A DNA stretch of 64,000 nt from JANQOH01 sp965201115 (GTDB taxonomy: Bacteria > Pseudomonadota > Alphaproteobacteria > UBA7887). The first letter of the stretch is position 1, and every line of letters begins with the position of its first letter. Positions 1-8,270 of the stretch are shown piece after piece. The notes below the pieces were generated by a model, which had not been told where the DNA came from, made no database searches, and saw only the letters and a list, made by a program, of their open reading frames with translations. Position numbers and translations under genes: made by a program. The stretch lies in contig OZ241745.1 of the NCBI GenBank assembly GCA_965201115.1, forward strand, positions 1,488,001 to 1,552,000, given 5' to 3'.

Positions 1-237
1 GCGTCCGAAAGACCGATTTCCATAGATACGATACGGCATGTTTTGGCGAACAAGATCGCCGCCCGATTTTCCGACCTCGATAACGTCATACTCGATCTTG
101 TTAAAGAGAAAGAGCTCGATATCCTTACATCCGAGAGAAAGGAGCGATCGCGCACGCTAACGCAGGTGAAGGCGAGCGATCTGATAGTGCGACCGCGCAC
201 GCTCTTGTTGCCTACATTGTCGCGCCGGCGAGGGTAG
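1..237 (+). CDS. 3' fragment of an unrecognised reading frame cut by the window edge
   Basis: The frame beginning at base 1 is open for 78 codons and ends with TAG at 235-237, so this could be the C-terminus of a gene that starts before the window. An internal TTG at 43 would give a 64-residue product. The residues are charged (a KEKE stretch, then an arginine-rich end) and show no domain I recognise. The segment is less GC-rich than what follows, which may mean transferred or decaying DNA. It could also be chance. Confidence 0.25.
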   Translation, partial: ASERPISIDTIRHVLANKIAARFSDLDNVILDLVKEKELDILTSERKERSRTLTQVKASDLIVRPRTLLLPTLSRRRG

Positions 238-422
238 ATGACGCAGCGTTGACGGAACTCAAGCTGAAAGGGGTATGCGTGTAGGTCATGGCAACCATAA
301 GGCGGCGCACGGTGACGCGGGCCCACACGCTGAATCCTGAGGGGGACAGGCGTAGGTTTCCGCAGGTGCAGACTGCCGGTCCGGCATGGCCGAGACCGAC
401 ACCGCGCGATGCACGCCGGTGT

Positions 423-1328
423 TCAGGGCGGCGCCGGGGAAATCGGGCACGCCGTCTCTCCTATACGGACGTTGGCGACATCGCTCATTGCGGCGTCGAT
501 CTCGAAACCGGCGAACGCGCGCCCCTCGAGCTTCGCGGCCACGCCCGTGGAGCCGGTACCCGCGAAAGGATCGAGGACCAGCGCGCCCGTGTCGGTGAAC
601 AGCCGAATCAGGTGGCGCAACAGATCGACCGGCTTGACGGTCATGTGACCGTATTTCTCCTTGGGCTTGCGCGCGGGCATGATCGTCCCCGGAACGCGGC
701 CCGCCTCGAGGAGGTTATTGTCGGCGCTCGTATCCACCAGCCCGACGCGATGCGCAAGCCAGTTTTCGGCGTAGGTCCCGTCGCGCGGCGCCTGCGCCAT
801 GACAATGGTTTCCATTTGCGGCTTGAGCTGCGGAGTCTTGCGCCCGCCGAGTTCGCCGATCAATCGGGTTTTCTCGCTTTCCGGGAGGTTCATCCTGCGA
901 ATGAAGTGGGCTTGCGAAAACGCCTTGCACTGACCGTCGCCATAGCTCCAGACATACAGGTCGCGGATCTCGAACCCCGCTTCCTCGATCGCGACCGCCG
1001 TGCGATGCGCGAGCCGCGGTTGCGAAAAGCACAAAACGAAACCTCCGGGTTTGACGACGCGCATCCACTCCGCCGCGATGGGCGCGAGAAATTTCTGCAG
1101 GCGGCGGCCTTGCGCCGGGTCGAATTTCATGCCGCCGGGCAACCCGCCCACGGCGCCGTTGGACCGGTCGCGCCGGCGGCGGAGCGTTTCATGGCTCCAC
1201 CCGTCGTCCATGCCGTCCGTAAAATAGGGCGGGTCGGTGAGTACGAGAGACACCGAGCCGTCGTCGATCGCCCGCATTCCCCGGCGGCAATCATCCGGCG
1301 TTACCGGCCGGTCGACAACGTCGTTCAT
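423..1328 (-). CDS. beta-class site-specific DNA methyltransferase (N4-cytosine or N6-adenine)
   Basis: This 301-residue protein carries the two hallmarks of an amino-methylating DNA methyltransferase: the catalytic TDPPY motif at residues 31-35 and the SAM-binding DPFAGTGST motif near 253-261. Catalytic motif first and SAM motif last is the beta arrangement. A VKPGGF segment around residue 90 and a TVKPVDLL segment before the SAM motif also fit. The ATG at 1328 is the start just upstream of the conserved core; the same frame stays open far upstream, but that part reads as the shadow of the next gene. No restriction endonuclease lies beside it, so it is probably an orphan enzyme (CcrM-like regulatory or phage-derived). 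The target sequence cannot be told. Confidence 0.85.
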   Translation of the reverse strand: MNDVVDRPVTPDDCRRGMRAIDDGSVSLVLTDPPYFTDGMDDGWSHETLRRRRDRSNGAVGGLPGGMKFDPAQGRRLQKFLAPIAAEWMRVVKPGGFVLCFSQPRLAHRTAVAIEEAGFEIRDLYVWSYGDGQCKAFSQAHFIRRMNLPESEKTRLIGELGGRKTPQLKPQMETIVMAQAPRDGTYAENWLAHRVGLVDTSADNNLLEAGRVPGTIMPARKPKEKYGHMTVKPVDLLRHLIRLFTDTGALVLDPFAGTGSTGVAAKLEGRAFAGFEIDAAMSDVANVRIGETACPISPAPP

Positions 1329-1375
1329 GATATTCCGCGGCCTTCCGGCGCCGCGCCGATTCGCCGCCCGGCGCG

Positions 1376-2629
1376 TCAGAAGCGGTCGGCGCGGAAGGGA
1401 GCCAGCGGAACGGGCGGGGCGCGGCCGGCTATCAGGTCGCTCACGATGCGCCCCGTGACCGCGCTCAGCGTCAGACCGAGATGGCCGTGGCCGAACGCAA
1501 AGGTCGCATTCGCGAATCGGGGCGACGGACCGATGACCGGCTTCGAATCGGGCAGCGCCGGGCGATGGCCCATCCATTCGCGCCGCACCGCGCCGTCGAG
1601 GCCGGGCAGGCTGGTGCGCGCGTGCTTCAGTATGCGGCGGACGCGCCGGTAGTCGGGCGCAAGCTTCAGGCCGCCGAACTCCACCCCCGCCGTCACGCGC
1701 AGGCCGTCGCGCATGGGACAGAGCGTATAGTCGCGGTCGCCCACCACGACGGGGCGCGTCAGGCCCGGCCCATCGGGCGGATCGACATTGACGTGGTATC
1801 CGCGCTTGGCCTCGAGCGGAACGGCGGCGCCGAGTTCGCGCGCGAGCGGGCGCGACCACGCGCCAGCGGCCAGCACGACATGGTCGATCTCGCGCCGGCC
1901 GCCGGCCGCCAGCACCGCGCGCGGCCCCGACGCCGTCATGTCGAACCCCGTGACCCGCTCGCGCACATGCTCGCCGCCGAGCGCCGCGAACGCCCCGGCA
2001 TATGCGCGGCACAGCGCCACGGGTTCGGCGACGAAGCCGCCGCGGGGCAAGAAAATCCCCACCTCGAACTCGCGCGACAGGCCGGGTTCGAGTTCGCGCA
2101 GCCGGTCGCGTTCGGCGATTTCGACGTCCACGCCGTGCTCCGCCAGCATTTCGCGCCACAGCGCCGTGTCGCCGAACCGCTTGCGCCCGCGATAGGCGTG
2201 GATATAGCCATCGGAGCGCAGGAGGCCGGGATCGACGGCGTACGTCTCGACTAGGCGGTCGTGCTCGGCCTTCGCCAGGGCGACAAGCGGCGCCATGTCG
2301 GCGGTCAGACGGCGGTAGGACGCAAGCCGGCCCGCCGCGAGGAAGCGTGCGAGCCACGGCAGCGCGCGCGGCAGGCGCCGCCAGCGCACAATCAACGGGC
2401 TCAGCGGGTCGAACAGCATCGCCGGAACATCGCGCCACAGGCCGGGCCAGCTGTAGGGCGTAATCGAGCCGATGGAGACGATGCCCGCATTGCCGAACGA
2501 CGTGGCCGTGCCCGGCTCGCGCGGGTCGAACAGCGCGACCTCGTGGCCCTCGGCGCGCAGGCGCAGCGCGCAGCACACGCCCACCAGCCCGGCGCCGATA
2601 ACGGCGATTCGCTTCGCGGGGGCCGTCAT
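1376..2629 (-). CDS. FAD-dependent D-amino-acid dehydrogenase family oxidoreductase (DadA-like)
   Basis: This 417-residue protein starts with a dinucleotide-binding fold (VIGAGLVG at residues 10-17, with an acidic residue ending beta-2 in FDPREPG). It then has the DAO-family core, including FGNAG near residue 46 and a C-terminal FAFGHGHLGLTLS segment that contacts FAD. DadA-type enzymes oxidise D-amino acids to 2-oxo acids and pass electrons to the respiratory chain at the inner membrane face. Its ATG overlaps the stop of the upstream cfa gene by 4 bp (ATGA), so the two are probably translationally coupled. Substrate is uncertain: COG0665 also includes glycine and sarcosine oxidases. Confidence 0.85.
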   Translation of the reverse strand: MTAPAKRIAVIGAGLVGVCCALRLRAEGHEVALFDPREPGTATSFGNAGIVSIGSITPYSWPGLWRDVPAMLFDPLSPLIVRWRRLPRALPWLARFLAAGRLASYRRLTADMAPLVALAKAEHDRLVETYAVDPGLLRSDGYIHAYRGRKRFGDTALWREMLAEHGVDVEIAERDRLRELEPGLSREFEVGIFLPRGGFVAEPVALCRAYAGAFAALGGEHVRERVTGFDMTASGPRAVLAAGGRREIDHVVLAAGAWSRPLARELGAAVPLEAKRGYHVNVDPPDGPGLTRPVVVGDRDYTLCPMRDGLRVTAGVEFGGLKLAPDYRRVRRILKHARTSLPGLDGAVRREWMGHRPALPDSKPVIGPSPRFANATFAFGHGHLGLTLSAVTGRIVSDLIAGRAPPVPLAPFRADRF

Positions 2630-3834
2630 GCGGCGCGCTCCGCGGCGGCCATGTAATCGCGCGTGAGCGGGACCGCGTCCTGGCGCCGCGCGAGCTGTAT
2701 CTGGAACACGACCATGCCCATATGCCGGAACGAAACCTCCGACCCCGCAAGATAGAACTCCCACATGCGGCAGAACCGCTCGTCGTAAAGCGCCGCCGCG
2801 CGCTCGCGGTTGGCGGCGAAGCGCCCGCGCCACGCGCGCAGGGTTTCCGCGTAGTGCAGGCGCAGAACCTCGATATCGCAGACTACCAGACCGCTGCTCT
2901 CGATGGCGGGCATGATTTCCGACAGCGCCGGGATATAGCCGCCGGGAAAAATGTACTTGCGTATGAACGGGTCGGTGGCGCCGGGGCCGTCGGCGCGGCC
3001 GATGGTGTGCAGCAGCGCGGCCCCGCCGGGCGCGAGCAGGCGCCGCAGGTTGGCGAAGAACTCGCGGTAATGGCCGACCCCCACATGCTCGAACATGCCG
3101 ACCGACACAATGCGGTCGTACTGTCCTCGTTCGTTGCGGTAATCCTTGAGTTCGAAGCGCGCGCGCCCCCCTTGGCCGGCGGCGCGCGCCCGCTCGTTCG
3201 ACAGCCGGTGCTGGCGCTCCGACAGCGTGACGCCAAGCACCGACGCGCCCCGTTCCCGCGCCAGATACACCCCCAACCCGCCCCAGCCGGAGCCGATATC
3301 GAGCACGGTCATGCCGGGTTCGAGAACGAGCTTGGCGGCGATGCGGCGCATCTTGGCGCGCTGCGCGGTCTCGAGATCGTCGCCCGGAGAGGCGAAATAC
3401 GCGCAGGAATACTGTTTGTTCGAATCGAGAAACAGGTCGTAGAGCGCGTCGGAAAGGTCGTAATGGTGGGCTACGTTGCGCCGCGCGCGCCCTGCCGGGT
3501 TGTATTGCCGCGCAAGGCGCGCCCAACGCTCGACGCGGCGGCGCGCGCGGATCCACGCGGGGTATTCGCGCCCCGCCAGGTTCGACGCCAGCAGGTCGAG
3601 CAGCTCGTATATCCCGCCGCCTTCCTCGATCGTCAGCGCGCCGTCCATATACGCTTCCGCCAGCCCCAAGCTGCCCGAAAGGCCTATGCGCAGGGCCGCC
3701 CCGCGGTTATGCAGGCGGACGACGAGCGCGGGCGGGCCGCCATCCCCGAACGCGCGGCGGCGGCCGCGCGCATCGACGAGCGTAAGCCCGCCGCGCGCGA
3801 CGGCATGGTCCAAAAGACGGTCGACCAGCGCCAC
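2626..3834 (-). CDS. cfa: cyclopropane-fatty-acyl-phospholipid synthase
   Basis: This enzyme transfers a methylene group from SAM onto the double bond of unsaturated acyl chains in membrane phospholipids. The 402-residue protein has NVAHHYD (120-126), YSCAYF (142-147), the SAM-binding VLDIGSGWGG (177-186) and the family segments GVTLSERQ and VSVGMFEHVG. I chose the GTG at 3834 because AGGGAG lies 9 bases upstream and the N-terminus then matches the family. An ATG at 3990 would add 52 low-complexity Arg/Pro/Ala residues and overlap rplI. It lies 76 bp after rplI on the same strand and overlaps the dehydrogenase gene by ATGA. Confidence 0.92.
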   Translation of the reverse strand: MALVDRLLDHAVARGGLTLVDARGRRRAFGDGGPPALVVRLHNRGAALRIGLSGSLGLAEAYMDGALTIEEGGGIYELLDLLASNLAGREYPAWIRARRRVERWARLARQYNPAGRARRNVAHHYDLSDALYDLFLDSNKQYSCAYFASPGDDLETAQRAKMRRIAAKLVLEPGMTVLDIGSGWGGLGVYLARERGASVLGVTLSERQHRLSNERARAAGQGGRARFELKDYRNERGQYDRIVSVGMFEHVGVGHYREFFANLRRLLAPGGAALLHTIGRADGPGATDPFIRKYIFPGGYIPALSEIMPAIESSGLVVCDIEVLRLHYAETLRAWRGRFAANRERAAALYDERFCRMWEFYLAGSEVSFRHMGMVVFQIQLARRQDAVPLTRDYMAAAERAA

Positions 3835-3910
3835 GGCCCGATTCTCCCTGGCGGCGCTTCGGCGGCCGTTGGCCTCGCGGCGGCGGAGGACGCGCGGGGC
3901 GCCGCCCGCG

Positions 3911-4540
3911 TCAGACTTCGCCGCCGGGCGGCGCGCTGCCGGGCGGCGCCGTGCCGGGCCATGCGGCGCCGTCCAGCGCCGCGCCCACATCCGGTTGCGG
4001 GTCGCTGCCGCCGAACGCCGCGTCTTCCGCTTGCCGGTCTTCGTCGCGTTCGCGCGCGCCGGGATCTATCCCCTCCGCCTGCTGCCGGGCTTCTTCTTCC
4101 GATCTGGCGACGTTGACGCGGATCGCCGCCGTTACCTCCGGGTGCAGGACGATGCGCGCCTCGTGCAGGCCGAGGGTCTTGATCGGCCGCGCGAGCGCGA
4201 CCTGCCCGCGCGCGACCGTGAAGCCCGCTCCGGTCACGGCCTGCGCGACGTCGCGGGCGTTCACGGAGCCGTAGAGCTGGCCGGATTCGCCCGCCTGGCG
4301 GATCGTCGCGACCGTCAGGCCGTCCATGCGCGCGGCCATGTCTTCGGCCTCGCCGCGGCGCTCCAGATTGTCGGCCTCGAGCTGCGCGCGTTCGCGTTCG
4401 AAGCGCTCGCGGTTGGCGTCGGTGGCGCGCAGCGCCTTGCCCAAGGGCAGGAGGTAATTGCGCGCATAGCCGTCCCTGACGCGCGCCTCGTCTCCCATCT
4501 GGCCGAGTTTGTCGATGCGTTCGAGAAGAATGACGTCCAT
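3911..4540 (-). CDS. rplI: large ribosomal subunit protein bL9
   Basis: The N-terminus (MDVILLERIDKLG) and the signature GYARNYLLPLGKA at residues 24-36 identify ribosomal protein L9. A central charged helix and a C-terminal rRNA-binding domain (LARPIKTLGLHE, VTAAIRVNVARS) follow. At 209 residues it is longer than most L9 proteins (roughly 150-190) because of an acidic, Pro/Gly-rich tail after about residue 150. It is third in the usual rpsF-rpsR-rplI cluster, 25 bp after rpsR. Confidence 0.97.
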   Translation of the reverse strand: MDVILLERIDKLGQMGDEARVRDGYARNYLLPLGKALRATDANRERFERERAQLEADNLERRGEAEDMAARMDGLTVATIRQAGESGQLYGSVNARDVAQAVTGAGFTVARGQVALARPIKTLGLHEARIVLHPEVTAAIRVNVARSEEEARQQAEGIDPGARERDEDRQAEDAAFGGSDPQPDVGAALDGAAWPGTAPPGSAPPGGEV

Positions 4541-4565
4541 GCGGCCGGTCTCCGTCGGGCGCGCG

Positions 4566-4826
4566 TCAGCGCACCATGTAGGGCATCAGGGCGAGAAAGC
4601 GCGCCCGCTTGATGGCCTTGGCCAGCCGGCGCTGCTTCGGCGCCGAAACGGCGGTCACGCGCGTGGGGACGATCTTGCCCCGCTCCGACACGAAGCGTTG
4701 CAGGGTCTTGACGTCCTTGTAGTCGATCGCCGGCGCGTTCGGCCCGGAAAACGGACACGTCTTGCGGCGGCGGAAAAACGGCCGCCGCGGCATCGACGGC
4801 CGGCCGGAGGGGCGTCTGTCGCTCAT
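4566..4826 (-). CDS. rpsR: small ribosomal subunit protein bS18
   Basis: This 86-residue basic protein has the S18 hallmarks: FFRRRKTCPF near the N-terminus, IDYKDVKTLQRFVSERGKI in the middle and the RQRRLAKAIKRAR-type helix near the C-terminus. S18 pairs with S6 on the 30S platform. Its ATG overlaps the stop of rpsF by 4 bp, so the two partners are translationally coupled. Confidence 0.97.
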   Translation of the reverse strand: MSDRRPSGRPSMPRRPFFRRRKTCPFSGPNAPAIDYKDVKTLQRFVSERGKIVPTRVTAVSAPKQRRLAKAIKRARFLALMPYMVR

Positions 4827-5530
4827 GGCGCCGGTTTCTCCTCGGGTTCGGGCGGTTCTGCTGCGGCCCCGTCTTCGCTCGGGGCGGACGGGGTCGCGTC
4901 TGCCGGCGTCTCGTCGGTTTTCGCCGCGCCGCCGGGGGCCGCGTCCGCCGGCGCCTCATCGGTTTTCGCCTCGCCGCCGGCCGCGGGGGCGGGGGGCGGG
5001 GCGGAATCGGCCGGCGCCTCCGCGGCGCCGGTTTCCGGCGCGGCGGCCGGCGGCTGCTCCGCCGGGACGGCGGCGGGTTTCGCTTCGGCGGCGGGCGCGG
5101 CGGCGGCGTCCGGCTTCCGCCCGGCCGCGGGTCTCCCGGCGTCGCGCCTGTCGTCGTCGCGCCTCCGCGCGCGGCGGCGTTCGTCGCGCCGGCGGTCTTC
5201 CCGCGCCGCGCGCGTCTGCATCATGATCGAGGGCTCGGTGGGCAGTTCGTCGAGCCGTATCGACATGTAGCGCAGCACGTCTTCGTTGATCCGCATCGTG
5301 CGCTCCATTTCGAGCACCGCGCCGGGCGGCGCGTCGATATGGAGCATCGTGTAGTGGCCCTTGCGGTTCTTCTTGATGCGGTAGGCCATGTTCTTGAGGC
5401 CCCAATACTCGCGCCGGGCGACCGCGCCGCCCTGCTCGGCGACGACCGCCGCGAAGCGGTCGGCCAGCGCCTCGACCTCCTGCGCCGGGATATCCTGACG
5501 CGCGATGAAAACGCTCTCGTAGAGCGGCAT
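4823..5530 (-). CDS. rpsF: small ribosomal subunit protein bS6 with a long Ala/Pro/Glu tail
   Basis: Residues 1-100 are a standard S6 domain: MPLYESVFIARQDI, YWGLKNMAYRIKKNRKGHY and YMSIRLDELPTEPS. The protein is 235 residues long, however. After the S6 core comes a run of Arg/Asp/Glu (about 105-135), then about 100 residues of Ala, Pro, Glu and Thr with repeated KTDE-PAD units. Many alphaproteobacterial S6 proteins have some acidic tail; this one is unusually long. It is the first gene of the ribosomal cluster, and the 160 bp to nfuA probably holds the promoter, though I see no clear boxes. Confidence 0.95.
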   Translation of the reverse strand: MPLYESVFIARQDIPAQEVEALADRFAAVVAEQGGAVARREYWGLKNMAYRIKKNRKGHYTMLHIDAPPGAVLEMERTMRINEDVLRYMSIRLDELPTEPSIMMQTRAAREDRRRDERRRARRRDDDRRDAGRPAAGRKPDAAAAPAAEAKPAAVPAEQPPAAAPETGAAEAPADSAPPPAPAAGGEAKTDEAPADAAPGGAAKTDETPADATPSAPSEDGAAAEPPEPEEKPAP

Positions 5531-5690
5531 ATACGCCTTCCCCTCGCTCGGTTGCCGCGCGCGGCGCGGCGCGGCGCGAACCCCCGCCCGGCGCCGGCGC
5601 CGGAACGCGGAAACGCCGCACGCTAGCCGCTTCCGCGCCGCGATGCAAGGCCGCTTTCCGGCTCCGCGATGGCGCGCCGCGCGCCGGCGC

Positions 5691-6257
5691 TCAGAACACC
5701 GCCCGCACTTCCATCACTTCCGGCACATAGTGCCGCAGCATGTTCTCGATGCCGTATTTCAGCGTCGCCGTCGAGCTCGGGCAGCCCGAGCACGCGCCGT
5801 GCATTTCCAGCATCACCACGCCGTTTTCGTAGCCGTGAAAGATGATGTCGCCGCCGTCCTGCGCCACCGCCGGGCGCACCCGCGTGTCGAGCAGCTCCTG
5901 GATTTGCGCCACGATCCCGGCGTCTTCCGCCGACGCCTCCGGCCCCGCCGCCGCGTGCGCGTCGGTCCGTTCGTCGAGCAGCATCGGCGCGCCCGAAAGG
6001 TAGTGCTCCATGATGACGCCGAGTATCGGCGGCTTCAGCAGCTGCCATTCCGCGTCGGCCCCCTTCGTCACCGTCACGAAGTCGCCGCCCAAAAACACCC
6101 CTTCCACGCCGTCGATCAGAAACAGCCGGTCGGCCAGCGGCGACCGCGCCGCCGCCGCCGCATCGACGAAATTCGCCGTGCCCGAATCGAGCACGATCTC
6201 GCCGGGAAGAAATTTCATCGTCGCCGGATTCGGCGTCGGCTCCGTCTGTATGAACAT
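5691..6257 (-). CDS. nfuA: Nfu-type iron-sulfur cluster scaffold protein
   Basis: Residues 1-90 match the Nfu N-terminal domain (MFIQTEPTPNPATMKFLPG is diagnostic). Residues 105-188 are the NifU-like C-terminal domain with the cluster-binding GACSGCPSS, cysteines at about 156 and 159. The protein holds a [4Fe-4S] cluster and hands it to client enzymes. The ATG at 6257 is preceded by AGAGGGAG at good spacing. At 188 residues it has the normal length for the alphaproteobacterial form. Confidence 0.93.
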   Translation of the reverse strand: MFIQTEPTPNPATMKFLPGEIVLDSGTANFVDAAAAARSPLADRLFLIDGVEGVFLGGDFVTVTKGADAEWQLLKPPILGVIMEHYLSGAPMLLDERTDAHAAAGPEASAEDAGIVAQIQELLDTRVRPAVAQDGGDIIFHGYENGVVMLEMHGACSGCPSSTATLKYGIENMLRHYVPEVMEVRAVF

Positions 6258-6384
6258 CGCACAGCTCCCTCTGCCCAGGCGCCGCCAAGCGGCCCGCCCC
6301 CAACATGCCGATTCCGCCGCCCCCGTCAACCGCCCCGCGAAGCCCGCCGGCGCGGTCCGGGCGCGCCGCACATACGGGCCGGCG

Positions 6385-6455
6385 TCGACGACTGCGCGCG
6401 GGCGTCCCTGCCCGCACGTTTCCGCGCGGCGCGATGTCGGGGAGGGAAGCGCGAG
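6385..6455. repeat. dispersed GC-rich palindromic repeat, single copy
   Basis: The sequence contains GCGCGGGCGTCCCTGCCCGC followed by ACGTTTCCGCGC and a GGGGAGG end. This is the same motif order that recurs at 37.7, 53.3-53.7 and 56.6-59.6 kb. The first part can fold into a GC-rich stem-loop. It lies between nfuA and the next gene. Function unknown. Confidence 0.6.
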
Positions 6456-6514
6456 CGGACAAGATGCCCACCGATCCATGCCGTACCGATAGCTGCCGAA
6501 TTCCGGTACAGACT

Positions 6515-7060
6515 CTAAAACGCCGCCTCCGGCCATTCGGCGCGGGCGCCGGGGCGCCGCCGCAAGGCGGCCTCCCATTCGTCCTCCGCTACCCAAAGGC
6601 TTTCGGTGACTTCGGAGCCGCGCAACGGAATACTGGAGCCGAAATACTCTCCGTGCGACAAACACGAGATCGCCTTTTCCTTCCGGAGCTCGTCCACGGG
6701 CGGGCACGGCGTGCCCGTCCAGACGGAATTGCCGCTTCGCTCGACGGCGCCCACATGCCAAGGCGTTTCCGGGAACACGTCCCGCGTTTCGTGCAGACGC
6801 GCCAGTTCGCTCGGTTCGTACACGAATATGGGCAAGTGTTCCTTCAAACGTTCCGGCGCAATCATTGCCTGAACGCTGACCGAAATCCTGCGCAGCAACG
6901 TAGTCACGTTCAGAGGAACGCTTCCGTCGCCCGTCGCCGAGGCCGGGTTGCCGGCGTTTTCGGCGAAAGCGATACCGAAGCTCGCCGCATTCCAAGGCGT
7001 GTTCGCGCCCCCCGTCGTCGAAAGGGCGATCGGCGCCGCGAATACCGCAACACGTTTCAT
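6515..7060 (-). CDS. unrecognised protein, possibly exported
   Basis: This 181-residue frame opens with MKRVAVFAAPIALSTTGG, a positive start and a short hydrophobic stretch that could be a weak signal peptide. The rest is mixed and soluble-looking (IAPERLKEHLPIFVYEP, SLWVAEDEWEAALRRRPG). I recognise no family. Balanced residue use and a lower GC than the neighbours favour a real gene. It stands alone between nfuA and the DUF1178 gene. Confidence 0.5.
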   Translation of the reverse strand: MKRVAVFAAPIALSTTGGANTPWNAASFGIAFAENAGNPASATGDGSVPLNVTTLLRRISVSVQAMIAPERLKEHLPIFVYEPSELARLHETRDVFPETPWHVGAVERSGNSVWTGTPCPPVDELRKEKAISCLSHGEYFGSSIPLRGSEVTESLWVAEDEWEAALRRRPGARAEWPEAAF

Positions 7061-7211
7061 GGCGGAACCTCCCGGGTCATGCCCAAACCGCGCGAATCGC
7101 GGCGACGGTCCAAGGCCGGAAGCGAAATACCCGATATATACAAACGCACGGGGCCATGGCGCGTATTCGCCGATACGGCGGCCGTCAAGCCGCCGATACC
7201 GCGCCCGCCGC

Positions 7212-7640
7212 TTAGCTGTCGGCGCGTGGCGCCCAGGGGATGACGCGGACGTCGATGCCCTCGTCGCGGAGGGCCTCGGCTTCCTTGCGGTTGGCGTCGC
7301 CGTGGATGCTGCGGGGTTCGGTTTCGCCGTAGTGGATCTTGCGCGCTTCCTCGGGGAAGCGGGCGCCGACGTGTTCGCTGGTGCGCTCGACCTCGGAGCG
7401 CAGGGCGCGCAGGCGGCGCACGATCTCGCCGCGCCGGGCGGCGGCCGTCTCGGCCTTGCGCGCGTCGGCGGCGCGACCGCTGGCGATGTTCGGGGCCATC
7501 GGCGCCCTGGCGATCTCGCGGCTGCCGCAGACCGGGCACGACACTTCGCCCGCGGCGGCCTGCGCCTCGTAGCCCGCGCTGTCGCGGAACCACGCCTCGA
7601 AACCGTGCGACTCCGGGCAGGTGAGGTTGTAGCGAATCAT
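7212..7640 (-). CDS. DUF1178 family protein
   Basis: This 142-residue protein begins MIRYNLTCPESHGFEAWFRDS and continues to a CPVCGS pair (Cys35, Cys38). With Cys8 this suggests a small zinc-ribbon-like N-terminal domain. An Ala/Arg-rich helix and a conserved-looking end (ARFPEEARKIHYGETEPRSIHG) follow, matching the uncharacterised DUF1178 family common in alphaproteobacteria. No biochemical role is established. Confidence 0.85.
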   Translation of the reverse strand: MIRYNLTCPESHGFEAWFRDSAGYEAQAAAGEVSCPVCGSREIARAPMAPNIASGRAADARKAETAAARRGEIVRRLRALRSEVERTSEHVGARFPEEARKIHYGETEPRSIHGDANRKEAEALRDEGIDVRVIPWAPRADS

Positions 7641-8270
7641 CGGCTGGCGGCCCTCCGGCGGCCGGCTGGCGCGGCGTTCCGGCGCGTGTCATGTAGATGG
7701 CATGCACGGCGCAGGGGCGCAAGGGATCGACCCGGCGCGGGCTTGCGTTCGGCGAGCGCCGCATGCCGCGCCGGCCGTTCGGCTTCGGTGTGGGTATGCC
7801 CGCGGATCGATTCCGATACCCGAACCTGCGGTCGCGCGTGGCTCCGACGCGGGCGGACGCATTGTGCGGTATGCGCCGCTCGCGCGCGATGGTATATGCG
7901 CGGCGTGGCGGAGCGCCTTGGCCGCGCCATCGCCGATGCGCCCCGTGCGCTCGCATGCGAGGGGAATGGATATGTCGGATCGCGGCTTGCGAAATCCATG
8001 GCGGGGCGCGCCGCGCCGGCCCGGGAGAGGCCGCTCGGGAAGCATGGGTATAGGGATTGCCGGCGCCGGCCGATACCGCGGCGCCAGACCCCGTCCCGTT
8101 ACGTCGGGCGATATGCGGGACGCTGCCGCGCCGCCGCAAGGCGTCGGCCGACCCGACCCGCCACGGCGTCCGGATCGCATGACCTGTCCAACGGCTATCG
8201 CCCCCGATCTCACCGCCGCGGTTCGGGGCGAGCCGTGGCGCCGCGCCCGGCAGCTCGCCGGCATGGCGAA
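7641..8270. other. 630-bp stretch without a convincing gene
   Basis: Several overlapping frames stay open on both strands because of the GC content, but their products are low-complexity Arg/Pro/Ala with no family motif or good ribosome-binding site. I see no tRNA or other RNA fold. It presumably holds the promoters for the divergent DUF1178 and membrane-protein genes, possibly with a decayed gene. Confidence 0.4.

Noticed and set aside
288..1652. 454-codon plus-strand frame opposite the methyltransferase
   Set aside because: It mirrors the methyltransferase and dehydrogenase frames and has no recognisable motif, whereas the minus strand shows DPPY and DPFAGTG.
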